Notes under the pieces: model-generated
Told to the model about the DNA's origin: nothing
Databases searched by the model: none
What the model saw: only the letters and a program-made list of their open reading frames with translations
Shown: one piece after another, positions 19,905-28,331 of the stretch
Numbering within the stretch: the stretch's first letter is position 1
Layout: each line of letters starts with the position of its first letter
Source of the DNA: Myxococcales bacterium
GTDB taxonomy: Bacteria > Myxococcota_A > Polyangia > Polyangiales > Polyangiaceae
NCBI GenBank assembly: GCA_025359105.1
Contig: JANYHK010000019.1
Location: 1 to 64,000 of the forward strand
Direction: 5' to 3'
DNA: 64,000 nt
Made by a program: the position numbers and the translations under genes

Positions 19905-21613
19905 GGTGCCTGCGGTGCCTGCTGCGCCTGCTGTGCCTGCGCCGCCGCGACGTGCGCGGCTTCCTCGGCGTCGAGCGCGGCGTTGGCCTGCGCGATCGAT
20001 GCGTCGTGCTGCGCGACGACGCGCGTGCAGCGTCGCCCGGCAGCAGCCAGGAGCGCGAGGCCGAGCGCGCCCCATCCGGTCGCGCACGCGAGGCCGGCCG
20101 GCACCGTGAGCACGTGGTCGTAGTACGCACGGTCGATCGCGCCCATCATCACGAACGCGTAGAAGGGGCTCGGTGAGCCGACGATGAGCCAGTCCTTCTC
20201 GTTGCTATGGGCCACCACGCCGCCGATGGCCGCGACGACCCAGGGCCCCGCAGCGATCAAGAAGAGCACGCCGCCGCTGATGAGGCGCGCGATCCAGGGC
20301 GCGTTCCCGCGAGCGCGCAGCCACGCGTTCAGCCCGACGACGAACACGAAGAACGGCGTCGCGTACGCGGCGAAGACGAAGATCTGCAGGACCTTGGTCT
20401 GCTTGTCGAAGCCGGTGCCGAAGGCCTCGATCCCCGCCATGGTCCCGGCCGCCACGGTCACGAGCCCGACCACGCCGAGGAGCATCACGAGCACGCTCGT
20501 CTTGGTCAGGCCGGGGCCGAAGAATCGCGTCAAGGCGCCCGCCTTCGTGCGCTCCCAGTGCGTGCGCACGCGCCGCGACGGGCCAGGCGGCTCGAACGTG
20601 AACAGCATCGCGCAGAAGCACGCGTGGCAGAAGAAGGCGCAGAGGCCAACCAGGGCGAAGCCGAGGCGGTCGGAGTCGCCGTCGGAGAGGAGGCTTGGCA
20701 GCGTGCACGCGAGCGCGAGCGCCGGCGTCGTCACGGAGAACCAGCGCTTGAGGCCCGTGGACCGATCGTCGGCGTCACCGGTCAGGTTCGAGATGGTCGT
20801 CTCGTACAGGAACCACGCCGGGACGATGACGAGCAAGATCGGCAAGAGGCCGAGGACGAGGAGGTACTCGAGGCCGAACGTCGCCCGCGAGTAGGCGAGG
20901 GGGAGCCAGATCGGGAACCCGTCCGGGACCTCGTTCCACAGTTTGTGGATGGCGAAGGAGGCGCCGACCCCGAGCACCGAGTAGAGGAAGGGGCCGATGC
21001 AGATCGCGAGCATCAGCGTCACGACGATCGCGCCGCGCAGGCTCGCCATGAGCGAGCTCACGGCCAGCCCGAACGCGACCGCCAGGCCTGCCACGAGGAA
21101 CAGGAACGCGAAGGCCACCACGACCTCGACGGCGGTGACGCCGCCGAAGAGGAACGACAGCGCGCCGACCGGCGCGAGCACCACGATGTAGAGCGCGATC
21201 GTCGTGTACGCGGCCATGAACTTGCCGCGCGCGATCTCCTTGGGCGACAGGCCGGTCAGCAGCACCGCTTCCCACGTTCGCCCCTCGCGCTCCGACGCGA
21301 TGCTGTTGGCGGCGACGGCGGGGCCGACGATGACGACGACCAGGTAGGCGATCGAGAAGAACACCTGGAAGAGCGCGCCTCCGAGCTGCGCGGGGCTCGT
21401 GCGATCGGCGGTCGCCAGGCCTCCGATCGAGCACATGAGGAGTGAAATCGACAGGGTCAGCGCGAAGAGGATCCACGGCGTCCGCCCGAGGCGCGCCGAC
21501 TGGCGCATCTCGCGCATCCAGATGGCGTTGGCGTCGCGCGCCCATCGCGCGAAGAGGCCGTCCTTCGGCGTCGCGTGCGGCGTCGGCACGTGCGGCGGTG
21601 CGGCGGCGGTCAT
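19901..21613 (-). CDS. ABC-2 type transporter permease
   Basis: A 570-residue polytopic protein with about a dozen predicted membrane helices. An amphipathic N-terminal segment and the GREWEAVLLT-like coupling block (EREGRTWEAVLLTGLSPKEI) are typical of ABC-2 permeases. The C-terminal extension of about 45 residues is Ala/Gln-rich and cytoplasmic. Its ATG overlaps the stop of the ATPase gene (21610-21613), so both are made together. Substrate is unknown. Its place between the MoxR/GATase-like genes and DUF58/vWA genes suggests an envelope role. Confidence 0.92.
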   Translation of the reverse strand: MTAAAPPHVPTPHATPKDGLFARWARDANAIWMREMRQSARLGRTPWILFALTLSISLLMCSIGGLATADRTSPAQLGGALFQVFFSIAYLVVVIVGPAVAANSIASEREGRTWEAVLLTGLSPKEIARGKFMAAYTTIALYIVVLAPVGALSFLFGGVTAVEVVVAFAFLFLVAGLAVAFGLAVSSLMASLRGAIVVTLMLAICIGPFLYSVLGVGASFAIHKLWNEVPDGFPIWLPLAYSRATFGLEYLLVLGLLPILLVIVPAWFLYETTISNLTGDADDRSTGLKRWFSVTTPALALACTLPSLLSDGDSDRLGFALVGLCAFFCHACFCAMLFTFEPPGPSRRVRTHWERTKAGALTRFFGPGLTKTSVLVMLLGVVGLVTVAAGTMAGIEAFGTGFDKQTKVLQIFVFAAYATPFFVFVVGLNAWLRARGNAPWIARLISGGVLFLIAAGPWVVAAIGGVVAHSNEKDWLIVGSPSPFYAFVMMGAIDRAYYDHVLTVPAGLACATGWGALGLALLAAAGRRCTRVVAQHDASIAQANAALDAEEAAHVAAAQAQQAQQAPQAP

Positions 21614-22755
21614 TGGACCTCTCCTTTGGTGACTTCGAGGAAGATCCGCTCGAGCTCGTTACGCTCCGGCTCGACGCCGACCACCGCGATGCCGTTCATG
21701 ACGAGCGCGCGGACGACGCCGGCGAGCGACTGGTCATCGCCCATGTACGTGACGATGATGGTCCCGCCGGGACCAGGGCCGACGGTCGCCACGTTGGGGA
21801 GCACCTGAAGCGTGGCCGCGACGGCCTCGAGCGGAGCCATGACCTTCAGCTTGGCGCGACGCTTAGGGATCTCGATGACGTGCGGCGTCGGTGCCGCGTG
21901 CGTGGGCGGCGCGAACGGATTGCCCTGCGCCAGCGCTTGACCCGCCGCGTGGGGCGGGCCGGCGTAGGGGGCCTGCACCGGTACAGCTGGTTGCGCGGCG
22001 GCGAGCTCGAGCCGTCGCGCGATGTCGTGGATCGGACCCGCCACGACGAGCCGCCCACGTTCGAGGATGGCGACGCTCGTGCAGACGTCGGCGAGCTCGG
22101 TCAGGATGTGGGACGAGAGGAAGATCGTCTTCCCCATCGCGCGAAGCTCGACGAGCAGATCGCGGATCTCGATACGCGCGCGCGGGTCGAGATCGCTCGC
22201 TGGCTCATCGAGAATGAGGACCTTCGGATCGTGCAGAAGCGTGCGCGCGAGCTGAAGGCGCTGCTTCATGCCCTTGCTCATCGTGATGACGAGCTTGTCT
22301 CGCAGCTTCGTCAGATCCGTCAGCTCCATCACGGCGTCGACGACGGCGTACGTCGTCCCCGCCGTAGGCACGCGGTACGCGTCGGCGAAGAACTCGAGGT
22401 ACTCGCGCACCGTGACGCGCTCGTAGACGCCTGCGTGGTCGGGCATGTACCCGATGATCTTCCGAACGCTCTCCGGATCGATCGTCACGTCGAGCCCGTC
22501 GACCTCGACCCGCCCGGCCATCGGCTCGAGCAGGGTCGCCATGACGCGAATGGTCGTCGTCTTGCCGGCGCCGTTGGGGCCGATGAAGCCGAAGATCTCA
22601 CCCGCGTGCACGTCGAACGACACGTCGCGCAGGACGTCGAAGCGGCCGAAGCGATGCCAGAGGTGACGAACCCGGATCGCGGGCGGCGCCGCCAACGCGG
22701 CGATCGGCTGCGTGGCGCCGGCCGAGGGCGGCGCGAGCGGAACTCCCAGCGTCAT
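21610..22755 (-). CDS. ABC transporter ATP-binding protein
   Basis: A 381-residue ATPase. Walker A GPNGAGKT is at 59-66, the signature is the ABC-2 variant MSKGMKQRL, followed by Walker B VLILDEPASDLDP and the switch histidine in FLSSHI. After the ATPase domain an Ala/Pro-rich linker (about 260-300) leads to an extra C-terminal alpha/beta domain, as in NatA-like importers and exporters. The ATG at 22755 overlaps the upstream stop (ATGA); the frame continues upstream only as antisense-like basic sequence. It pairs with the permease immediately downstream. Confidence 0.95.
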   Translation of the reverse strand: MTLGVPLAPPSAGATQPIAALAAPPAIRVRHLWHRFGRFDVLRDVSFDVHAGEIFGFIGPNGAGKTTTIRVMATLLEPMAGRVEVDGLDVTIDPESVRKIIGYMPDHAGVYERVTVREYLEFFADAYRVPTAGTTYAVVDAVMELTDLTKLRDKLVITMSKGMKQRLQLARTLLHDPKVLILDEPASDLDPRARIEIRDLLVELRAMGKTIFLSSHILTELADVCTSVAILERGRLVVAGPIHDIARRLELAAAQPAVPVQAPYAGPPHAAGQALAQGNPFAPPTHAAPTPHVIEIPKRRAKLKVMAPLEAVAATLQVLPNVATVGPGPGGTIIVTYMGDDQSLAGVVRALVMNGIAVVGVEPERNELERIFLEVTKGEVQ

Positions 22756-24962
22756 GGTGTGCCTCCGTAGCCGACCACGCGAACGAGCACGCGATCGCTC
22801 TCGAGCCCCAGCCCGGAGTCCTGGCTCGCCTTCTCGCCGCCGACCATCTCGCCCATCACGACCGGCACGTCGTCCGGCCACCAGTCGACGGCCTCACCGG
22901 CCGCGTTCTCGAAAGGGGTCCACGCCTGCGCGAGCCGCTCGTTGTACTTCGAGGTGATCGCGTAGCCGATGTCGTGCGCCTGCAGGGGATGGACGGTGCG
23001 CGAGCCGCTCGTCGTGTGGCGCCGCGCGCTCGACGAGAGGGCACGCTTGCCCGCGCCCGAACGCACGCGACCGCCGTCCTCGATCGACGCAAACCAGGAA
23101 ATTTCGCTGCCGGGCGCCCATACGAGGACGTCCACGAGCTTGCGGCCGGTGCGGTTGACGACGTCGACGCCGCCGTCGTCGGTGCGTGTGACGCTGACCG
23201 CGCCCTTCCAGTCGGTGAAGCCGTCCTCGCGCACCACGACCGTCTGCCAGGGCAGGCTCGTCAGGTTCTCGAGCGCCGCGCCGTTGCGATCGATGCGAAG
23301 GACGGCGTTCTCGTGCGAGCGGGAGTCCCCGGTGGCGACGTCGAGGACGCAGCCGCGGTCGGTGGCCAGCACGGAGAGCGACTTGGTCTCGCTCGCGAAG
23401 AATCCGCGGTAGCGACGCACCGAGCCCCGCGTCACCCCGGCACCGGTCTCGACGAGAGACACGTGACGTGCGCGCCCGCGCCAGCCCTTGCCAGCGAGTC
23501 CGACGAGCACGATCGCGCCGAACGCCGTGGCGCTCAGGATGGGCAGCCACAGGAGCGGCCGCAGCGGGCGGCCCTTCTTCGCGGCGCGGAGGAACGTCAC
23601 CGGACCGGCGAGGATGGAGTAGAGGATGAGAAGGACGGCGGAGATGCCGAGGCCGGGCCGAAAATTCTCGTTCGGATCGAGCGCCCTGCGCACGTCCTCG
23701 AGGCGGTAGTCGTTGCGATCGCCGGTGCCGTGCGGGAAGGCGACGAGCGCGCGGCGATCCCACGCCCGCGTCACCATTTCGAGGATCCGCGCGTGTACCC
23801 AGGGATCGTCGAGCATCGGCGTGACCGTCGGATCGAACGCGAGGAGGTGCACTTCGCCGAGACCGTACGCGGCGCTCGCGCCGAGGTCCGAGGGGTGCAG
23901 GTTGCCACCGGAGTAACCGGTGAGCTTGTCCTTCACGTTGCCGGCCGGCCCGAGGCGTCCGGCGCTGGGGACGCGGACGGGCACGAACGTGGTGCCGCTC
24001 TGCGCGTCGGGCGCGAAGATCATGGGGATGGGCGGTGCCGCCTTGGGCGGCGGCTCTTGCTCGGGCTCGCCGAGGTCGAACGGCGTCATGCCGGGCGACG
24101 ACGACGGGCGCGTGATGCCGGGGAGCCTGAGGAGGTTCGCCGGCGCCGCGGCGACCGACACGGGGCCGCCGACGAGCGCGGTGACGACCGGCCCGCGCAG
24201 ATCCTCGGGCCGGCTTGGAACCACGCCGAGCGTGCCGCCGGCGAGCACCCAGTTGACGAGCGCGTCGAGCGCGGCCGGCTCGAGTCGCGCGAGCACGTCG
24301 GTGTGCACGAGCACCGCGGTCGCAGCGGCGTATCCGGCGGCGTGCTCGGGCAGGATGGGATCCCCGGTCGTCTTGTCGAACGTCGGCACCCCGAAGCTGA
24401 GCGGCGTCGTGCCGGTGCTGCCGTAGGCATACGTCGGCGTGCCGCCGGGGCTCCACGCCGGCGTGGTCGGCCACGCGCGCATCACCACCGAGAGCCGCGA
24501 CGGCTGGTCGATGTCGACGAGCAGCGGGGCTGGCGTGCCGTTGATCGACACGCTCGCGGTCGCCAACGTCTTGCCCTTGTCGTCGAACGCGGTGACCGAG
24601 ATGGCGGGGCCGTAGTACGTCGATCCGTGAATCGGCAACCTCACGACCGCGCTCTTGCCGGCCGGGACGTTGAACGGCGCGCGGGCGCCGAACTTCTCGC
24701 CGCCACCGTATGCGGCGGCGCTGTTCAGCTCGAGGGTTCCCTTTTGCGTCGCCGCGCTCAGGTTGTCGATGCGCGCGACGACGTCGCTCCACCCGGTCCC
24801 GCTCGTCGCGTCCGCGCCGAACATCGGCGATGCCGCCAGACCGAGCACCGGAGCGGGCGCGGTGCTCTGTGGCTCCGCGGTCGCCGGGGAGGTCACGAGC
24901 GACGTCGCGAGCGCGAACGCCACCGCGACGCCGAGAAGCAGCGCACCCCCGCGTACGCTCAC
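22752..24962 (-). CDS. Exported GATase-like membrane protein of the MoxR/ABC block
   Basis: A 736-residue protein starting at GTG 24962 inside the MoxR stop (GTGA). A signal peptide (about 1-30) leads to a beta-sandwich-like region. A GATase1-like segment follows around residues 215-265 (ALDALVNWVLAGGTLGVVPS), of the kind seen beside ABC-2 systems of the Gld type. Two membrane helices (about 435-460 and 475-495) precede a second exported domain of about 240 residues. No catalytic Cys-His pair is evident, so amidotransferase activity is unlikely. I know no named family. Confidence 0.85.
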   Translation of the reverse strand: MSVRGGALLLGVAVAFALATSLVTSPATAEPQSTAPAPVLGLAASPMFGADATSGTGWSDVVARIDNLSAATQKGTLELNSAAAYGGGEKFGARAPFNVPAGKSAVVRLPIHGSTYYGPAISVTAFDDKGKTLATASVSINGTPAPLLVDIDQPSRLSVVMRAWPTTPAWSPGGTPTYAYGSTGTTPLSFGVPTFDKTTGDPILPEHAAGYAAATAVLVHTDVLARLEPAALDALVNWVLAGGTLGVVPSRPEDLRGPVVTALVGGPVSVAAAPANLLRLPGITRPSSSPGMTPFDLGEPEQEPPPKAAPPIPMIFAPDAQSGTTFVPVRVPSAGRLGPAGNVKDKLTGYSGGNLHPSDLGASAAYGLGEVHLLAFDPTVTPMLDDPWVHARILEMVTRAWDRRALVAFPHGTGDRNDYRLEDVRRALDPNENFRPGLGISAVLLILYSILAGPVTFLRAAKKGRPLRPLLWLPILSATAFGAIVLVGLAGKGWRGRARHVSLVETGAGVTRGSVRRYRGFFASETKSLSVLATDRGCVLDVATGDSRSHENAVLRIDRNGAALENLTSLPWQTVVVREDGFTDWKGAVSVTRTDDGGVDVVNRTGRKLVDVLVWAPGSEISWFASIEDGGRVRSGAGKRALSSSARRHTTSGSRTVHPLQAHDIGYAITSKYNERLAQAWTPFENAAGEAVDWWPDDVPVVMGEMVGGEKASQDSGLGLESDRVLVRVVGYGGTP

Positions 24963-25990
24963 GCGCGCGCCCCTTCACGCTCCACGTTGGCTGGGCGCGT
25001 CGGCACCGCGGCGAGGAGCGCGTCGATGGTCGCGTCCGTCGTCACGCCGTCGGCCTCGCCTTCGAAAGAGCGAATGATGCGGTGGCGTAGCGCGGGTCTG
25101 GCGACCTTCGCGATGTCGGCGAACGACACGTGCGCGCGCCCCTCGCACAGCGCGACCGCCTTGGCCGCGAGCACGAGTGACTGCGCGCCGCGCACGGCGG
25201 CTCCGTAGCGGATCGCCTTCTTCACGAGATCCGGCGCCTCGGGCGTCGCCGGATCGCTCGCCCGCACCAGCTTGGCCGCGTAGCGCACCACCGGCTCGGC
25301 GATGGCGACCTCGCGGCACATGGCGCGCAGCGAGAGGACGCCGTCCTTCCCCAGCACGCGGGGCGGCGCCGCTTGCCCGCGACCGGTCGTGCGCGTGAGC
25401 ACCTCGCACATTTCGTCCTCGCTCGGGTTGGGGACGAGCACCTTCAAGAGGAAGCGATCGAGCTGAGCTTCGGGGAGCGGGTACGTGCCCTCCATCTCGA
25501 TCGGGTTCTCCGTCGCCAGCACGAAGAAGGGCTCCTCGAGCACGTGGCGCGTGCCAGCGATGGTGACGGCGTGCTCCGCCATCGCCTCGAGCAGCGCGCT
25601 CTGCGTCTTCGGTGTCGCGCGGTTGATCTCGTCGGCGAGGACGATCTGGCCGAAGATCGGCCCGCGCTGGAGCGCGAACATGCTGCCGGCGGCGCGCTGG
25701 GCCGGGTCCATCACGAGCACGTTCGTTCCGACGACATCGCTCGGCATGAGATCGGGCGTGAACTGAATGCGCGAAAAACGCAGGTCGAGGCACTGCGCCA
25801 GCGTGCGGACGAGGAGCGTCTTGCCGAGCCCCGGCGCGCCCTCGAGCAAGATGTGCCCGCCGGCGACGAGCCCCCACATCACCTGATCGACGACGGCGGC
25901 CTGGCCGACGATGACCTGCCCGACCGCCGCCTTGAGCGTCGCGATCGTGCTCGCCGCGCTCGCGAGCCGACCTTCGAAGTTGTCCATCAT
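24959..25990 (-). CDS. MoxR-family AAA+ ATPase
   Basis: A 343-residue MoxR ATPase. Walker A is GAPGLGKT (51-58), Walker B IVLADEIN (about 115-122), with the MoxR blocks RIQFTPDLMPSDVVGT, TPKTQSALLEAM and ATENPIEMEGTYPLPEAQLDRF. MoxR proteins act as chaperone-like ATPases that load cofactors or assemble complexes, working with vWA-domain proteins, three of which (including DUF58) are encoded downstream. The gene begins 36 bp after the Gly-Gln-Gln-repeat protein and ends in a GTGA overlap. Confidence 0.95.
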   Translation of the reverse strand: MMDNFEGRLASAASTIATLKAAVGQVIVGQAAVVDQVMWGLVAGGHILLEGAPGLGKTLLVRTLAQCLDLRFSRIQFTPDLMPSDVVGTNVLVMDPAQRAAGSMFALQRGPIFGQIVLADEINRATPKTQSALLEAMAEHAVTIAGTRHVLEEPFFVLATENPIEMEGTYPLPEAQLDRFLLKVLVPNPSEDEMCEVLTRTTGRGQAAPPRVLGKDGVLSLRAMCREVAIAEPVVRYAAKLVRASDPATPEAPDLVKKAIRYGAAVRGAQSLVLAAKAVALCEGRAHVSFADIAKVARPALRHRIIRSFEGEADGVTTDATIDALLAAVPTRPANVEREGARA

Positions 25991-26026
25991 GCCCGCGGGC
26001 TCCTTCTCATGTTCCGATCCGTCGCA

Positions 26027-27931
26027 TCACGGCTGGAAGTATTGCCGTACCTGGTCGCGGTATTCTTCGGGCACGTCGCTCCGGTTGACGCCGTCGACCT
26101 CGCTCGGGCCCACGACCCTCAGGTCGCCGGTGCCGCGCGTGTTCGCGGTGCCGCCCGCCTTGCCTTGCGAAAACGTGGACACCGAACCGGGCATCGCGGC
26201 TCCCTTGTTCATGGGGCCTTTCGCGCGGCTCTTGAGCGACTGTGCGTCAACGGGGTTCGTCTTGCCCGTGTGGTTGCCGGTGCCCGGATCGTGGTGACTT
26301 CCGGGGCCGCCGGTGCCCGGCCCGTCTCCCGGTATCGGGATGGGCGTTCCGCCGGGTTGTCCCTGTTGGCCTTGCTGTCCTTGCTGTCCCTGCTGTCCTT
26401 GCTGTCCTTGCTGTCCTTGCTGTCCTTGCTGTCCTTGCTGTCCTTGCTGTCCTTGCTGTCCCTGCTGGCCTTGTTGTCCCTGTTGGCCTTGCTGTCCCTG
26501 CTTGCCGAGTTCGCGCTCGGTGTCTTGCGCGCCGTTCTGGGCGTCGTCGAGCTCTTGCTGACGCTTCGCCTCGTCGCTCTCCGTGTCGTCCTTCGCGAGG
26601 TCCTTCAGCTCGTCCTCGAGCTTCTTCTGCCCCTCGGGCGTCGCGAGATCATCGGCCAGGTCCTTGAGCTCCTGCGGATCGCCGGACTTGCCGCCGGGGT
26701 TCTGCTTCGCCATCTGCCGCAGCTTGTCGGCGAGGCGTTTGCGCTCCTCCGGCGTCATCTTCTCGAGGGCCTTGCCCATCGACTCGGCGAGCTTCTTCGC
26801 GGCCGCGTCGGAGCCATCACGGTCGAGCGACTCGGCCTGGTTCTTCAGCTCGTCGTTCGACTCGCCCGCCTTGTCCATTCCCTTGGCCAGATCGCGGAGC
26901 ATCTCGGCGCGCTTTCCGCGGCGGTCCATGAGGTTCTTCTCGTCGTCGAGCGCCTTGGCGACGTCCGGCGCCCCGTTCTTCTTCGCCGCGTCTCGTGCGT
27001 CTTCGAGCGATTTCTTGGCGAGCTCGCGGTCCGCCTTCTCGCGCTGGTTGGCGATCTTCTCCATCTCCTTGTCCATCGACTCGAGATCGTGATCGCCGAG
27101 CGCCTTGCCCGCCTTCTTCGTGAGCTCGTTCTCCTCGAGCTTGCCCACGGCGCTCTCGAGGCCGGCGCGCTTCTCTCCGTCGCCGAGGGACAGCCGCTCC
27201 TGCGCGAGCGCGTCCTCGAGGCGCGAGATGCGATCTTGCGCGTCGCGCTTCTCGAGGCCTTTGGCGAGGTCCTCTTTCAGCTTCTCCGCGTCCTTCGCGA
27301 TCTTCTGCAGGCGCTCGCGTTGCGCCTCGTCCCGCGCGTCCATCTGCGCGACCTTGGCGACCTTCTCGAGGCCGTCTGCTTGCGCGATCTGCACCTTGGC
27401 GGTGCCGGGGGGGGAGCCGACGACGGGGGCAGCGGGCAGGGGAGCGCGCGCGATCACCACGAGGGCGAGCGTCGCGAGCGGAAGGAGCGCGTGGATCGGA
27501 CGAAGCGTCCTCGGCCGCGCGCGCTTGGCATCGCGTGACGAGAGTGCTTCGGCCGCGCTCGTTACGACGACGGCGCGCGCGGGATCGTCGAGCTCGGCGT
27601 CGTTGCGCATCTCGACGGCGGTAGCGATGGTCTCCTGCGTGTCGAGGCGCTCATCCAGGTAGAGGGCGACGTCGGAGTCGCTCCAGCGCCGTCGACGCGC
27701 GATGACCAGCCCGACGGCGGCGCCCACGACGCCGACGATCGGCGCCGCGAGACGCAGCGGAGCGTGACGCGTCTTCCAGGCGACGGCCGCCGGAATCGTC
27801 GCCAGCGCGAGGCCGATCGCGGCGCCCGTGAGCGCGTGCCGCAGGGCGAGCCGCGCGCGCACGCGCCTCGCCCATCGCTCGAAGAGCGGGTGGAAGCGTG
27901 CGAAGGTGGGTTTTCGGTCGGCGTTCGTCAC
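26027..27931 (-). CDS. Membrane protein with coiled coil and Gly-Gln-Gln repeats (DUF4175-like)
   Basis: A 634-residue protein, taken from GTG 27931 after a GA-rich ribosome-binding region; the in-frame upstream extension looks like untranslated leader. Three membrane helices (about 32-52, 62-78, 148-165) are followed by 300 residues of highly charged Lys/Glu/Asp/Ala coiled coil, a run of about 15 Gln-Gly-Gln units, a Gly/His/Pro-rich stretch and a short conserved end (SDVPEEYRDQVRQYFQ). Proteins of this layout occur next to MoxR operons in other Gram-negatives. It heads the block and probably protrudes into the periplasm. The family call is moderate. Confidence 0.88.
   Translation of the reverse strand: MTNADRKPTFARFHPLFERWARRVRARLALRHALTGAAIGLALATIPAAVAWKTRHAPLRLAAPIVGVVGAAVGLVIARRRRWSDSDVALYLDERLDTQETIATAVEMRNDAELDDPARAVVVTSAAEALSSRDAKRARPRTLRPIHALLPLATLALVVIARAPLPAAPVVGSPPGTAKVQIAQADGLEKVAKVAQMDARDEAQRERLQKIAKDAEKLKEDLAKGLEKRDAQDRISRLEDALAQERLSLGDGEKRAGLESAVGKLEENELTKKAGKALGDHDLESMDKEMEKIANQREKADRELAKKSLEDARDAAKKNGAPDVAKALDDEKNLMDRRGKRAEMLRDLAKGMDKAGESNDELKNQAESLDRDGSDAAAKKLAESMGKALEKMTPEERKRLADKLRQMAKQNPGGKSGDPQELKDLADDLATPEGQKKLEDELKDLAKDDTESDEAKRQQELDDAQNGAQDTERELGKQGQQGQQGQQGQQGQQGQQGQQGQQGQQGQQGQQGQQGQQGQQGQQGQPGGTPIPIPGDGPGTGGPGSHHDPGTGNHTGKTNPVDAQSLKSRAKGPMNKGAAMPGSVSTFSQGKAGGTANTRGTGDLRVVGPSEVDGVNRSDVPEEYRDQVRQYFQP
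26356..26503 (-). repeat. 9-bp minisatellite encoding Gly-Gln-Gln repeats
   Basis: About 15 consecutive copies of a 9-bp unit (TTGCTGTCC on the plus strand, with CTG/TTG and CCT/CCC variants) lie in frame in the coiled-coil protein gene. Eight or so central units are identical and the edge units diverge, the usual sign of expansion by slippage. Gain or loss of units would change the length of the Gln/Gly spacer without breaking the frame. Confidence 0.9.
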
Positions 27932-28331
27932 GGACCTCGGGACCTCGGGGACCTCGTCAACGTATCGCAAGGGGAGACGAGCCAGGCATCCCCTCCATTC
28001 CGTTCGTACGCGCGGACGGTCCGTTCGCTCTCCCGAGCGGTCCGCCCAATCGGACCAACGGCGATCCATCGCGTCGGCGTTTCGCACACATTATCGCACC
28101 TTTGTGCGTCTGGATCTTTCGACCCCCAGGGTTTTCGAACCCCTCGCCCAGTGGGACTGGAATGCTGCAGTAAGCAAACGGGGCACATCCGATGAAACAC
28201 CACGAATTCGAATGGTTTGGGGAAGGTTTTCCCAGTTCCGCGCTGGAGGACGAATTTAGGAGCGCTGGCTCGGCACCTGCATTGAAGTGAGCTGTCCCCC
28301 CGCATCTCCTATCTCCTCTGGAGGCAACGAC
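27932..28331. other. 400-bp divergent intergenic region
   Basis: This region separates the leftward MoxR/vWA block from the rightward Pro-rich gene and should hold both promoters. I see a GGGTT-TTCG-AACCC hairpin with a UUCG tetraloop (28129-28142) and a CGCAC-CTTT-GTGCG hairpin (28095-28108), both able to sit in the leader of the leftward transcript. GC content falls at 28080-28260. I cannot place a convincing -35/-10 pair or sigma54 site. Confidence 0.6.

Noticed and set aside
26356-26503. CRISPR-like array
   Set aside because: Units are 9 bp with no spacers and lie in frame inside a coding gene.
25373-27538. 721-codon plus-strand frame with long Leu-Ser repeats
   Set aside because: The repeats are the complement of the Gly-Gln-Gln minisatellite; the frame spans the MoxR gene in antisense.
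28111-28165. tRNA-like T-arm GGGTTTTCGAACCC
   Set aside because: No matching acceptor, D or anticodon stems on either strand; best read as a UUCG hairpin.
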